From Schizochytrium sp. TIO01 (taxonomy: Eukaryota > Sar > Bigyra > Thraustochytrida > Thraustochytriidae), in the NCBI GenBank assembly GCA_004764695.1, contig SMSO01000014.1:6934029-6998028 (forward strand): 64,000 bases of DNA. The letters run 5' to 3'. Numbering within the stretch: position 1 is the first letter of the stretch; each line of letters opens with the position of its first letter. Below, one piece after another: positions 44,440-56,110 of this stretch. The notes beneath the pieces are model-generated. The model was not told the origin of the DNA. It was given only the letters and a program-made list of their open reading frames with translations, and did no database searches. A program made the position numbers and the translations under genes.

Positions 44440-45402
44440 ATGGGTTCCACGCGGCAGTCAATTATATATCTATACCCAAACATCACAGCGCCAAATTCAT
44501 TTGTTATAGCCAATCATGCTTCGACAGGCGTCAACATAGTATCCTTGTTGGTGCTGTCATTTATTCTCTACGTCATCCGAAATGCCATGAAGCATGAGCG
44601 AAACAGAGGTCGAAACCCTCGTAAGGTTTTGCTGTACCTGTTCTTTCAAGGGGCATCTACATTAGTTGGGCGTATCTTGATTATTATAATCTTGTGTAGC
44701 TCATTGAACGACAGTGCCTGCGCTGGATTCATTGGAGGTACTCCCTTACTTTATGGTGTATCGAGGTATTTTCGAAACAGTATTTTGCTTTTAAGGGCAC
44801 GGACTGTAATGCCACGTGATGCAAGCTGGGCAAAAGCCATCAATACCATTATTCCAGGAGTGATATTTGTTCTTCTTGGTCTTTCGGTTTGGACATATTT
44901 TCAAATTGGAATAGTCAGAATATTTTTTGAAAGCTTCTGCACAGATATTCTAGTGGGTGGGCACGAGGTTGTGTTAATTGTTGCTGCATGTGATTCAGGA
45001 GTGTCAATATTTTTACTTACAGTTTTTATTGGTAGTGTCGCTAGGAAATTGACATATATCCAGACTACAGTATCGACTGCACAGTCACATGGAAATGGTC
45101 GAGGACTCAATCGTATAGCTATGCAGAAATCAATTCAAAGCAATGTGCGCTTCTCAATACTTTCTATTTTTGCCACGTTGATTCTGGTAATCCTGTTAGG
45201 ATCTGGAATTAGCAACCCTGATACGTCAGACGATAACATTGGGAAGCAACATCTGCGTTTGATTGTTTCGTACACAACACCAGTTGAGAGCATTATCAGT
45301 TTACTTCTGAACATGGTATTGTTTCAGAAGTTATTCAAATTTAAACAACTTAATAAAAACTTGGAAGCAGCAAGCTCAATGATGTCCTTCAAGCTTGGAT
45401 AA
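44440..45402 (+). CDS. Seven-transmembrane receptor-like protein, copy 1
   Basis: 320 aa from the ATG at 44440; the frame reaches 44419 only through a TTG. A short N-terminus with an N-glycosylation sequon (NIT) precedes seven hydrophobic segments: VNIVSLLVLSFILYVI, the span around GRILIIIILC, the span around GVSRYFRNSILLL, the span around GVIFVLLGLSVWTYF, VVLIVAAC and following, FSILSIFATLILVILL, and IISLLLNMVLFQKLF. A Cys just before TM3 (SACAGF) and one in the loop before TM5 (SFCTD) match the disulfide typical of GPCRs. TM3 ends in LLLRAR, at the place of the DRY motif. Charge distribution fits an outside N-terminus. It resembles the protein at 57601-58527 in layout and short motifs. Family unknown; I cannot assign a GPCR class. 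Confidence 0.75.
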   Translation: MGSTRQSIIYLYPNITAPNSFVIANHASTGVNIVSLLVLSFILYVIRNAMKHERNRGRNPRKVLLYLFFQGASTLVGRILIIIILCSSLNDSACAGFIGGTPLLYGVSRYFRNSILLLRARTVMPRDASWAKAINTIIPGVIFVLLGLSVWTYFQIGIVRIFFESFCTDILVGGHEVVLIVAACDSGVSIFLLTVFIGSVARKLTYIQTTVSTAQSHGNGRGLNRIAMQKSIQSNVRFSILSIFATLILVILLGSGISNPDTSDDNIGKQHLRLIVSYTTPVESIISLLLNMVLFQKLFKFKQLNKNLEAASSMMSFKLG

Positions 45403-48400
45403 TCATGACACTATCATTAGCACCAAAACATCTGCGTATTAGCGAGTGTTCTCTGTAGCTGTTTCGCATGAATATTACTTCACCCGTACTGGAAGATTGC
45501 AAAAACCAGCATGAGACACATGGAAGCAACTCGTCAGAAAACCAGTAAAAAGGATTCATATATTTAGTTGTATGAGAAGAGATTTTGGATGAGTTATTAA
45601 TTGGAAGATTGATTTACTGATCTGCTTTAGACAATCGCAATTTCCAAATATTATTTAAAACAGAGAAACCTAGAGAGTATAAGATATTGTAAGAATCCGC
45701 TCGGTACATATGTTTATAACCTTCTCAAACTTGACTTCCCAGCTATTGCCTGAGTCGTTCTTCTACAAGGCCCCGAGTCTCTCAAGGCAAGCAATGCTTC
45801 GGTTAGAACACCAGGTATCTTGTTAATAGAATCCTTCGTTGGAGATAGCCGGACTCCGAAAACAAACGTAGTCTATAGGTATAAACGTAGTATTCTAAAT
45901 TAATTCATGAACAGACTATGAGCTACTGCTAGAAGTTAAACTTTGGCTGTCGAAGCAGGTGAAGGAGAGAATGATCCAATTCTGGTTATTGATACATGTT
46001 AAGGCCTGCATAGAGGATACAGGTATGAAGAATTTAGGTCGGTAAGTTAAAATAGTTTTGGGCTAGCTAGATATATCTTCAATAGTAACCTATAGAGGTA
46101 AGTAGACTGCTATATTCGTATTCTAGGTTTGAAAAGCTCTTCATCTAAGCTACCAGATACTCATTCAACGAATTAGTCTTTAATGAAGGATGATAATTCA
46201 ATAATTGATAAACAGATAGTCCGTGATATGAGGTGTTGTTAGACAAGGAATGGTGTTTGTACAAACACAAAGATGGGCAATTGGACGAGCAATTAGGCGA
46301 ATTCTGGATAACATCTTGGCCAGGTCTTTGTAAGACCTAGCAGAGTACATCATATTAATTGCTGGTCATCAAGGCCTGAGTTTGGCACACTCGTGTAAGC
46401 ATTGCAGAGAGAGCAGATGGGATACAGTATAGCTGACAGCTTAGAACGTGCTTGAAATTCTAGCATTTTGTGATTATAATCAAGTCCATTACATTTCACA
46501 TGTAAGCTATATAACTTAGTGAATTCAATTTTCAGGGAACAGATCGCCAGGATATACAGCCTGAGTGAACTTGCTAGCCTTTTCACGCCCTTCACTCACA
46601 TTCAAGGTTCTGACACAATAAAATCATTAAAGTTTTGCACCTGCAAGCATTGATTCTTCTATAATACTTTCCAAGGACACAAGCAAATGGACGGTTGGGA
46701 CCCGTAGAGTGAAATAAACGGTCTTTAGGGAACCAGACGACGAAGGCTAGTATAGCGGTTATACAAAATGATTTCATATACTGTTCGCTGGATCAAAGAA
46801 TTCATTATGATAGATCGAGATATAGTACAAATCATATCTTCAATCGTCTTTGTAGAAAACGATGCTAATCAAAAGCAAAAATAGCTGTTCTAAATGAATC
46901 ATGATACTTCTATCGAGTAATTCAGCATGATTGTCTTTAAGAAGGGGGCAATAACCGTAAACATGATGTCATTGAAAGCAAATTCTATAATCTGGGGAGC
47001 GCATATGAGATTTTCTGAATCTACATATTAGCATGTAGCTCCTTAAGTTTGGCTTCATGTTTGTGTGTTTTCTTAGGACTGCAGTTTCACAAACGACGTC
47101 AACTCATGATTGACGACCCACACTGACTCTCATGATGACCCCCTAATTTAATCCGTAGATTATTAAATATTATAACATTATATATGAGGGGGGTATTTTA
47201 GGAAATTAAAATGATATAATATATTGCAAAGTACAAATAAAGTTTGAAACGTATGGATATTTTTTTAAAACCATAAACAAAGGTATTCTGGTTAGTCCTT
47301 CTTTCTTGGATGCAAACACAGGTCAGCATTTACCAGGTAGAATCAGAAATGTCATAAAAAGGCGTTGCGGTTCGACATCGATCTTGAATCGCGTCGATAC
47401 TGCTTCAGAGACTTTCTCTATTCGCTTATCCGGGGTATAGTATGGTCAGTCAAAATTAAAATAATCGAAGATCTATTTGAATGAAAAGCAACAAATAAAA
47501 CATGCTTTCCCTCTAAAATTGAAATTTAAGGTTGTTACTCTAATTTGAGCGTTGAATTTATCAGAGACAAAAGAATAAAGACTGCAACCCAGCATGGAGC
47601 ATGCCATATTTTGTCATTAATGTTTGGAGGAGCTCAGGTAAAAATTTGCCCCAAAACCTTACATTTAGTCACAGTCCAGTTAAGACAAATATAGCACATT
47701 CAATATAATATAATTGTTGTTCATGATAGAAAAAGGTATTGCGACGTTGATGCTACTGCACTCAATCCTTGCTTTCTCCGTACGGAAGGGGAACGCTATA
47801 CATGCGATGGGTTTTACACAGCTGGTATAATATGGTTTTAATAATGCTTGCTGCAGGTAGAAGCTATATATATATATTCTGCGGTTGTTCCCGGAAAACT
47901 GCAGGCGATGACAACCACTTATGTTCATCATGTTGATCATTGGTTCTTCGCGTGTCCAGAATTCCATCTAACCCCCAACAAGAAAGGGGATACGACTGGA
48001 ATGAAGAAGAGGACTTTTTACAAATTCACAACTTCTGCCATACATTTGGAGGCTGTATAAAAAATAACAATATTTATCAACTTAAAAATTTCCATTCTCG
48101 TTTTAGAAATTAAAACTTGAAAACAAAGTTGAAACATTGAGGTACTATTCATTTTATTATTCACTTGTTTAACCGTGCAATCGATAAAGCATAAATTTTG
48201 CATGAGTAATGAAGATATTTCTACCCAGGTTGCCCTGATACCTAGAGGTGTGGATGGCAAATATAAGATTTTCATCATTATATTCTTATGTAGAGTAAAG
48301 ATTGTTGTTTCTCATGGAGAATTACAGATTATAGCTTTAGTTGCCGCATTTTGCTACTGCTAATATCATTTGAATAGGTTTACGACTGTGCTGCTAAAAC

Positions 48401-49641
48401 ACCTTAATCGTACTAGACTATTCCACCCAATTGAAGAATACTTCGATGTATGCCTAAGTGTGAGAGATTCTCCATTCAACCACACTAATTAAAGGTTACC
48501 TACTCCTGGCAAACCTTTTACTCGGGCCAAAACTCCAGTCAAAATATTTTTTTCTTATACTGTTAAACTCTGCATGGGCTGGCAGTGTGGTGACCACCAT
48601 CAGGTCACTCAGCTTTGGAGGATTATGACTGCTCAGGTAGTCCTAATTCAACTAGCCTGAAACCCACTTGTAGGGTCTGTAACCCGTCACCCAAATCCAA
48701 GGTATCATCACAAGGAGGAACCTACGATGTGGTGTGTCAATGTCTATCATTTTCTCACCCACTACGACATCTCTGGGATTGATAGACCCAAGCATCGTGT
48801 ATAACTGTAGGTAGCAGGTACCCATGTTATCATCTTGGATAAGAATAAGAGTGGGTATTCAACTTGGTTGGTTCATCTCTCTCTTGCTCTGTTGAATCAT
48901 TCTGCCTAGTTTCTGCCTCCTGAGTGACCTGCTCGACTGCACCCAAAAGTGGAACAGTAGAAAACTGGAATAGTGAATGAATTTTTTAGTCAATAACCTA
49001 TTACAATTGACTGAATGACTCGAAGTGGATGAGTGGTGGAATGGTCATCATCGTCGATGATTCGTCATCGGTGATGCTCTCGTATTCAGCAGACTCTCGG
49101 GTCCCATTCTTCCATCTCGGCGGCGATGTGGAAGTTCAGCCCCGAATGCAATCGATTCAGCTCTCACTGAAAGAAAACTAGCAATGACTAGTAGTATCTT
49201 AGCTGCTGACTACTGCGATTCCGCATTGACGACTCGTATTTTTAATTCCATCATAATAATCATAATATAGTGAAGTGACTTTTGAATTAAAGCAACGTAA
49301 AATTGTTTTTTGTTTTGTTGTAAAAAGTTTTTCTTTTTTTTCTTTTTTTCCGCTGGTTCTGAAGTTGCTTTTCTCAAATCTAAATCTCAATCTGCATTCG
49401 AACCACCACTCAGGCAGTAGTGGCTGTTGCTCGGTCTACCTGCCTATTGCCTGCGTAGGTACACGCGCCTCCTGAGAGAAAGAACCCTGCCAAACTACCT
49501 ATTGCGCCGCACAGTAAATGCACTACCTACCTCCATCGCCTGCCTCGTCAACAATATTGATTTGAGCACTAGGCATTGTAATTCTGTTCTTTCTATCCCC
49601 ACCTACGCACATTTCATTTGCATGCCTATGTATGATAGACT

Positions 49642-49663
49642 GAGAGAGAGAGAGAGAGAGAGA
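49642..49663. repeat. (GA)n microsatellite
   Basis: Eleven GA dinucleotides between TATGATAGACT and CCTGAGTT, in non-coding DNA. Confidence 0.9.
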
Positions 49664-50008
49664 CCTGAGTTCCCGAGTCTGTCTGAGTCTGTGCGATGCG
49701 GCACTCCTTTCTACCCATCCATCCATTATCAAACAGCGAGAACAGACTCTGTGACATACATGTTCACTGCGGTAACCGATTTGAGGCTGTTCTGCTCAAG
49801 GACGATTCGAGCGTATCCGAGAGCACTGGTGAGGATGTGTTCCGGTCGGGCGTATGCCACGCATCCAAATTGTAAAAGCTACTATTGCTGCTGATCACAT
49901 GAAGGCTCAGGATACGCCTTACTGAGTTAGACCTTCCATCTGGCATTGATTGGCAGCTCCAAGTCTGTTGAAGCTATCTCTCGCGAGTGCTCCAAAGACG
50001 CACGCGGC

Positions 50009-50042
<34 letters not shown>

Positions 50043-50095
50043 ATGGTGATGGTGATGATGATGGTGATGGTGATGATGGTGATGGAGGTGGTGGA
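50009..50095. repeat. (CTG)n followed by (GATGGT)n
   Basis: About eleven CTG triplets run directly into GATGGTGAT-type hexamers. Both strands stay open, giving poly-Leu/Met-Val and poly-Ser/Ile-Thr shadow ORFs. Confidence 0.92.
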
Positions 50096-50775
50096 CCCTG
50101 ATCCTGAAGAGACCGCTATTGAATCATCGCGAGTCGTGTGCAGAAGGCAATCTGAGGATAAGCAAGGCCGACGGTGCTTCAATTCGTACTCTGGAGATAT
50201 AGGTGCAACAGACAATTCAGACCACCGCTAAGGTCGCTGCGATTAAGGCAGAATGGTGCGAGAGATGAAAGTGATCGATTGAGGAGCATCAGCAGCAGCA
50301 ATGGAGCATCAATAGGTAAGTAGGCTGAGCTAGGTACTTCGTGAAGACATCTGCTGCCAAACTGAGAGGGAGTCTGACTACTGTACTACGTATGTCACCT
50401 CAGAAAGTCTGCCTCGTTCGTGGTTCGCATGAAGCCAAGCTCCGGTCAGCCAAGCAAGTGGAGACTGGCGATAAGGTAGGTAGGCAGGTAGGCAGCAGGA
50501 GAAGACGCAGCAGGGCTGTTCAACGGGTTTCATTCGGGTTAGTTCCTGAAGATGTCTGGTGATTTGGTAGCACCCTCAGTACTATTGGTGGCCAGCCAAC
50601 CAACCATTTTCATAAGGAGTAGCCATTCAAAAGACAGTGCAAAACGTAACCCCAAATGCACCTCGGCGTGAGCCAGGAACAACTAACCATGGTTGGTAAT
50701 CTTAGTTCTCTCCAGGGTTTTTGTTCAGGAGCAACAGGCTCTGGCCGAGTGGGTTGTTGGCAGAGCCACCACATT

Positions 50776-51001
50776 TGTTGTTATTATCATTATTATCATT
50801 GTTATCATTATTATCATTATTATCATTATTATCATTATTATCATTATTATCATTATTATCATTATTATCATTATTATCATTATTGTTATTATTATTGTTA
50901 TTATTGTTATTATTGTTATTATTGTTATTATTGTTATTATTATTGTTATTATTGTTATTATTGTTATTATTGTTATTATTGTTATTATTGTTATTATTAT
51001 T
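50776..51001. repeat. Compound ATT-based array: (ATTATTATC)n then (ATTATTGTT)n
   Basis: 226 bp of two related 9-bp units. The left half repeats ATTATTATC and the right half ATTATTGTT, both derivable from (ATT)n by one fixed substitution per three triplets. The ordered change of unit at ~50880 indicates two separate expansions. Reading frames in nearly every phase stay open, giving poly-Ile, poly-Asn, Leu-Ser and Tyr-rich shadow ORFs. Confidence 0.93.
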
Positions 51002-51934
51002 AAAATAAAAGATTTTGATAAAGGAAAGAAGAGGAACAACAACAACAAAAGAGCGACCTGCATGCATCATTTCTTACTTTTTTATGTGTTTGATTATGGA
51101 AAAGTTGGTTTATTTCCCCCCTTCTTTGCTTCTTCCTTACGTTCCCACGCGTGTTACAGAGCTTTTACTTAGGTACAGAACCTAGTTATTGCGGCACAGT
51201 GACAGCTGATAGAGGTAGGCAGGTACATAGGCATAGTTGATGTAGTTTTGCCGGAGTCTATTCGTTTCTTATGTACTTAACTTTAAAAAGCAAAAGAAGA
51301 CACTGGTTAGTGAAGGAATACCCATCCCTTGTTCCTAACTACTCTTGAAATAAATGAATATTGGCCCTTGAAGTTGTTGCTATTGTGTTGAGAAGCTCCT
51401 CTGGGTCTCGAGGCAAACAAATTTCATACTGTAATATTATAGATATCAGCAGCCTGTTGTCAGGATATTTGGAGCCTCAGGAGTTTGCTGGCTGCAGTCT
51501 GAAGGCTCCTCATCTATGGTTTCAGAATGACATAGAAAGAAAAGGAAAGAAAAGAAAAGGAAAGAAAAGAAAAGAAAAAGGTGCCCTGGTATGATCAAAG
51601 TAGAAAAGTAGTTAGAATTTTTATGATCTGACAGTGTCAACATGGAGATTTCCTGACCTGGGTGACTCACATTACATTGGCGCCTCGGAATTCGAAATAA
51701 GCAACCGTCACAGTCTAATAAGCCAGATGACAGCTTGCTTCTATTTGTCCAACTACTTCGTCATTCTATTTCATTGAATTGTTTAAAAAGAATATACGGA
51801 CATTTAAGAAATAGTACTAGTAGGTACCTACCTACCTACCTTCCTACTTTTCTGGGTATATTTTATTTTCTAAAGGCGCGACTTTCACTACCTGCAATTG
51901 AGGGAGAGATGATTGTTCTTAATCAGGCTAACTT

Positions 51935-51979
51935 ACGCACGCACGCACGCACAAACGAACGAACGAACGAACGAACGAA
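51935..51979. repeat. (ACGC)n followed by (AACG)n
   Basis: Four ACGC tetramers run into about six ACGA/AACG tetramers. Non-coding. Confidence 0.88.
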
Positions 51980-52183
51980 GGCACTCACATTGTCGCAACT
52001 TGAATAATTTAATAGTTGCGGATTGCATGGGAATACGACAGCACCTTGAAATGCTGCAGTCTTGAAGTGCTGCCTTGTCTACAGATAACTTTAGTTACAG
52101 CATGGCGCGTGCCGTTGTTTGGGTGTTTCTTCCTTCTGCGTTGAAGCTGTTGAGGCCTGTAAAGTTGTCTCTTGCCATCAACT

Positions 52184-52236
52184 GAAGAAGAAGAAGAAGA
52201 AGAAGAAGAAGAAGAAGAAGAAGAAGAAGAAGAAGC
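52184..52236. repeat. (AAG)n microsatellite
   Basis: About 17 perfect AAG triplets, encoding poly-Lys or poly-Ser shadows on the two strands. Confidence 0.93.
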
Positions 52237-52652
52237 AAAGAGATGATCAAGTTGCGAAAGGTATGAAACCATCATTGGTGATGGCAAACCGTCTTCAGGT
52301 CGGGCACACTAGGTGTCGGAAGAACACGAGGCAGATAACTGATACTTCAACCTGAATTCTCAACTTTATACCGTATTTATATCACAAACTAATGTTCCCT
52401 TCTTGATTGATACTGGTTGGTACTACTCATGGCACCATCATGATCAAGAAAACCCGCGCAACGAAACGGGAGAGAGCTCGAAGATGAAGATGCAATTCTC
52501 CGACGTTCATTCCTTCTTGGGCCCCATGTCGCGAGGACACTTGGACGTTTAACTAATATAGGACATGTAATTTGATTCTTGCGCTCGCATAGGCTCGAGT
52601 TCACAAGAGCCACCATCGTTTCTCACGTTCTGGAATGAATACATGCTATACC

Positions 52653-52684
52653 TAGGTAGGTAGGTAGGCAGGCAGGCAGGCAGG
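52653..52684. repeat. (GGTA)n followed by (GGCA)n
   Basis: TAGG tetramers change to CAGG tetramers by one T-to-C step, ending in CAGGCACCTAC. One of several TAGGTA-type tracts in the window. Confidence 0.9.
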
Positions 52685-53112
52685 CACCTACAAGTGTACC
52701 GATGTGAAGGATGCCGTTGCATAGCAATGGAAAGCTTCGCTTTCTTTTGCAGTCGGTCATTTGATGGCTGTCTGTTTATTTGTTTTATTGAGCGCTTCTC
52801 TTTTCTTCTCTTGGTTTCTCTTTCTTTGAAGCTTCGCTCTTTTCTGCGTTCTACAACAGCACTCTCTTTCCTGGAACAATATTTGCGAGGTATTCAAAAA
52901 AGAGCATCAAAATAAAAGTTTAATTTAATTACAAAAAATAAATATATGAATACTTCCAGAACTTGCCTACCCACCAGGTACGTTTATTATTATTATTAAA
53001 TAGGTTGAAAAGAAGAAACAAAGAAGAAGAAAAAAAAGAGAAAGGGCAAAAGCAGCAATTCAAGGTACTACCAGAAACGCTAGGAAGTTATTTATTGCTT
53101 TGAGTGAAAATG

Positions 53113-53141
53113 TTTATTATTATTATTATTATTATTATTAA
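53113..53141. repeat. (TTA)n microsatellite
   Basis: About nine TTA triplets, followed by an AATATATATAATAATAAAAC segment that is partly its inverted form. Confidence 0.88.
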
Positions 53142-53800
53142 ATATATATAATAATAAAACATTTCAATAAGTACTACATGAAAATTATTAAAAAGTCTTT
53201 TTTGATAAAAAGCAACAGCTAATGAAGAGGTACATCAGGGAGAGAATAGCGCGAAGTGCTACCAGAAGCGTTCAAGTTTGTTTAATTAAAAACATTCTTT
53301 CAAAATAAAACAAATTTAAAATTTGGAGGTTCATCGTCATCAGCATCATCATCGTCTGCATCAGCGCACCATCACATTCTCCTTCAGTCTTATGATCACC
53401 ATACCTCTAATTTGATAGAGCAAGCAGGCAGTTCTCAAGAACTGGTCTTGCCTGCTCGTTTGTTTCGAAGCAGGTGGCTAGCTGCTCGTTTGTGGCCGGC
53501 AGTCGCGGCTTGTTGGCCGTTGCTGAGCACATCACTCTCCTCCCCCTTCACAAGAGAAAACGCAAGCCTTCAGCTAAAGGAGACTGGCCTTCATTCTCCC
53601 GAGCAAGCAGCCCTAGCAAAGAGGCCAACAGGGTCAGCCAGGTCCACGTTGCTCTGGAGTGGACTGTCACCAGTAGACTACTTTGGTGGCTTTTCTCAAG
53701 TTTGATCGTATTCTAGAAACGATATTAGTGCTGTGCCGCGAGACACCTTGAGAGAGATTGACGCTACCAGCGCGTGCTATAATATTTAAAAGGAATTACC

Positions 53801-56110
53801 ATGCTCTCAAACAGCAAGGACGAATTGCAGGAGCAGCAGCAACAACACGAGGTAGAGCTCAACGATGTTCGCCAAGGTTCAAAGTTAAGCGATGCTGCAT
53901 CATCGAAGCCATCCCTTCACCCAGAAGATGATCCTGCATTCTACAACACATGGAAGTTAATTCTTTCGCTCCCCGTGAATAAAGCCAAGGCTCAAGCTCT
54001 CTTTCGTGAAGTTATGAGCGGAGTCACCGTAGCGCTGGCCCAAGTGCCTGAAGCAGTAGCTTTTAGTTTTACAGCCGGCGTTTCACCCATCATTGGTCTT
54101 CAAGCCGCATGGCTCATGTGTCTCATTAGTGGTTTGTTCGGAGGTGCACCCGGTCTGGTCAGCGGTGCAACAGGTGCTATCGCCGTTGTTTTGCCTGATT
54201 TTGTTGAGGAGTACGGTGTAGGTTATCTTTTCATGTCGATTTTTATTATGGGAATTCTCCAAATTGTGATTGGCCTTATTGGAGGAGCTAAACTTATTCG
54301 TTTTGTGGGTCATCCAATTATGCTTGGTTTTTGTAACGGGCTTGCCGTTGTGATCGCAATCGCTCAGTTGCATAGTTTCGAGAAGGCCCGGTACTGTAGT
54401 GTCAAGTGTGACAGTCCTGATTATGACTGGAACTCTTGTATCCAAGTTGATCCTAGTGACGATGTGCCTGATGATTACCCTCACCGCTGCACTGTCTACA
54501 TTACAGGCGCTACTGCAGGATGGCAGGCCTTTGAGTGTGTTGCTACAATGGCTGTTATTTACTTTCTTCCCAAACTTACTCTGCTATTTCCAGCCTCTCT
54601 TGCCGGCATTATTGTTGGTACGGTAATCGAGTTTGCCATCGTCCGTACGACAGGCTTTGAAACCCCTACAGTCGGAGACACAGCTTCCGTGAAGGGATTT
54701 TTTCCAATTCCCGTTTGGGTGGATGACCGATACAAATCTGAGATCCCAAGCTTAGGAGACATTGACACTTGGACAACATGCCTTCCTACAGCTGCAATTA
54801 TGGCAGTAATTGGCCTTGTTGAATCTCTCATGACTCTGCAGCTTGTTGGCCAGATTACCGGTAAACGGCCTAACCCTAATGCAGAAGTCTTCGCTCAAGG
54901 CAGTGCAAGCATTATTGTTGGTATGTTTGGGGGCATGGGCGGGTGCGCTATGATTGGTCAGAGTATGATCAATGTTGGCCAAAACCGTGCACGTACTCGG
55001 ATCAGCACTGCGGTGGCCGGCATCTTCCTGCTTCTCATTATTCTGGTCGTATACCCTGCTATCAATCTTGTCCCAATGGCAAGTCTAGCAGGAGTCATGT
55101 TTATGGTTGTCATCGGTACCTTTGAGTGGCACTCTATTCCCATCATTGTGGCTAGTCTTCTTCCAGAACGATTCAGATCTCACCCACGCCTTAATTGGGC
55201 TCGTAAAATCAAGCGTACCGATGTCATTGTCATCGCCCTTGTTACCATTGTCGCTGTTGTGGCAAACCTTGCCTATGCAGTTGCTTCTGGTGTAGTCTTT
55301 GCTGCTCTTGTTTTTGCATGGGATTCTGCGGATCACCTTGAAGTGAATCCTGTTGAAGCTGAAGACCTTGTTGGGCGTTCTGGTAGCATGGATTATATTC
55401 GTACAAACAAGCGGACAGGCTCTGGATCTGATGATATTGAGCAACATGGTGCCAAAAATTTCGCTGATGATGCAAGTTCGAATCTTGGTGAGGACAAAAA
55501 GGACCCAATGAACGTTTCTGACGAGGAAATCATGCTGATGGACCCCACAAAGGTTAAAGTGTACCAAGTCAAAGGGCCACTCTTTTTCGCATCAGCTCAG
55601 CGCTTTGAGCACATGTTTCATCCTCACCATGACCCCGACACTGTTATTCTCTATTTGGACCAAGCTGTTCTTTCGGATTATTCCGCTCTCGCTGCTCTTA
55701 ATTCTGTATCAAGGGTGTACACAGTTTTGCAAAAACGCTTCCTTCTGCGCAAGGTCACGAGCCATTCACTCCGATCAATTCGTCAGGCTGGTCATCTGAT
55801 TTACACTTTTGATAAAACTCAGTCAGCCCAGGTCAACGAAAACGAACTCTTGAACATGGCACTAGCTCCCTCTTGGGAAACAATCGAAATTGATCCTGGA
55901 TATGATTCCCAAGGTGAATCTGATAGTGAGGCAACGGATCTGTCTGGTCATAAAATCGGCAATGAAAAGGGCCAGCAAAACAGTGTTGCACAATCAAATT
56001 CCGAAACTACTCGAGCTGATCGCAGCCGGAGCACCAGTACCAACAGCCAGGTTCACGTCGAGCTGTCTGGTGAAATTGACTCACAACCAAAATTCTCTGC
56101 ATCTGTTTAA
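53801..56110 (+). CDS. SulP (SLC26-type) inorganic anion transporter with STAS domain
   Basis: Multi-pass membrane transporter for sulfate, bicarbonate or related anions, 769 aa from the ATG at 53801. A cytosolic Gln/Asp-rich N-terminus (~1-65) precedes the SulP core (~66-515): VMSGVTVALAQVPEAVAFS (TM1, including the substrate-site region), GLFGGAPGLVSGATGAIAV (TM3 region), then QLVGQITGKRPNPNAEVFAQ and NVGQNRARTRIS before the last spans. A Ser/Asp-rich linker leads to a STAS domain at ~585-672 (KVYQVKGPLFFASAQRF, VILYLDQAVLSDYSALAAL), followed by a disordered Ser/Thr tail. An extracellular-looking loop at ~197-230 holds four cysteines (CSVKCDSPDYDWNSC, HRC), unusual for the family. The core resembles bacterial-type SulP proteins more than animal SLC26. 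The ion carried cannot be told from sequence. Confidence 0.94.
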   Translation: MLSNSKDELQEQQQQHEVELNDVRQGSKLSDAASSKPSLHPEDDPAFYNTWKLILSLPVNKAKAQALFREVMSGVTVALAQVPEAVAFSFTAGVSPIIGLQAAWLMCLISGLFGGAPGLVSGATGAIAVVLPDFVEEYGVGYLFMSIFIMGILQIVIGLIGGAKLIRFVGHPIMLGFCNGLAVVIAIAQLHSFEKARYCSVKCDSPDYDWNSCIQVDPSDDVPDDYPHRCTVYITGATAGWQAFECVATMAVIYFLPKLTLLFPASLAGIIVGTVIEFAIVRTTGFETPTVGDTASVKGFFPIPVWVDDRYKSEIPSLGDIDTWTTCLPTAAIMAVIGLVESLMTLQLVGQITGKRPNPNAEVFAQGSASIIVGMFGGMGGCAMIGQSMINVGQNRARTRISTAVAGIFLLLIILVVYPAINLVPMASLAGVMFMVVIGTFEWHSIPIIVASLLPERFRSHPRLNWARKIKRTDVIVIALVTIVAVVANLAYAVASGVVFAALVFAWDSADHLEVNPVEAEDLVGRSGSMDYIRTNKRTGSGSDDIEQHGAKNFADDASSNLGEDKKDPMNVSDEEIMLMDPTKVKVYQVKGPLFFASAQRFEHMFHPHHDPDTVILYLDQAVLSDYSALAALNSVSRVYTVLQKRFLLRKVTSHSLRSIRQAGHLIYTFDKTQSAQVNENELLNMALAPSWETIEIDPGYDSQGESDSEATDLSGHKIGNEKGQQNSVAQSNSETTRADRSRSTSTNSQVHVELSGEIDSQPKFSASV

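Larger units (their letters stand above)
45403..53800. other. 8.4-kb gene-poor region
   Basis: The largest gene-free stretch. 45.4-49.3 kb is AT-rich with scattered random ORFs. 49.4-53.8 kb is GC-richer and carries many microsatellites (listed separately) that create long spurious ORFs in several frames, for example 50693-51172 (poly-Ile) and 50656-51003 (Tyr/Cys). The 53412-53716 ORFs (TTG/ATG, overlapping in different frames) directly upstream of the SulP gene are not supported. No transposon ORF, LTR pair or RNA gene was recognised. Confidence 0.5.

Noticed and set aside
49427-49894. 155-codon ORF
   Set aside because: It starts at TTG, spans a GA microsatellite and has irregular composition.
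50656-51172. Long poly-Ile, poly-Asn, Leu-Ser and Tyr-rich ORFs
   Set aside because: All are translations of the compound ATT array in different frames.
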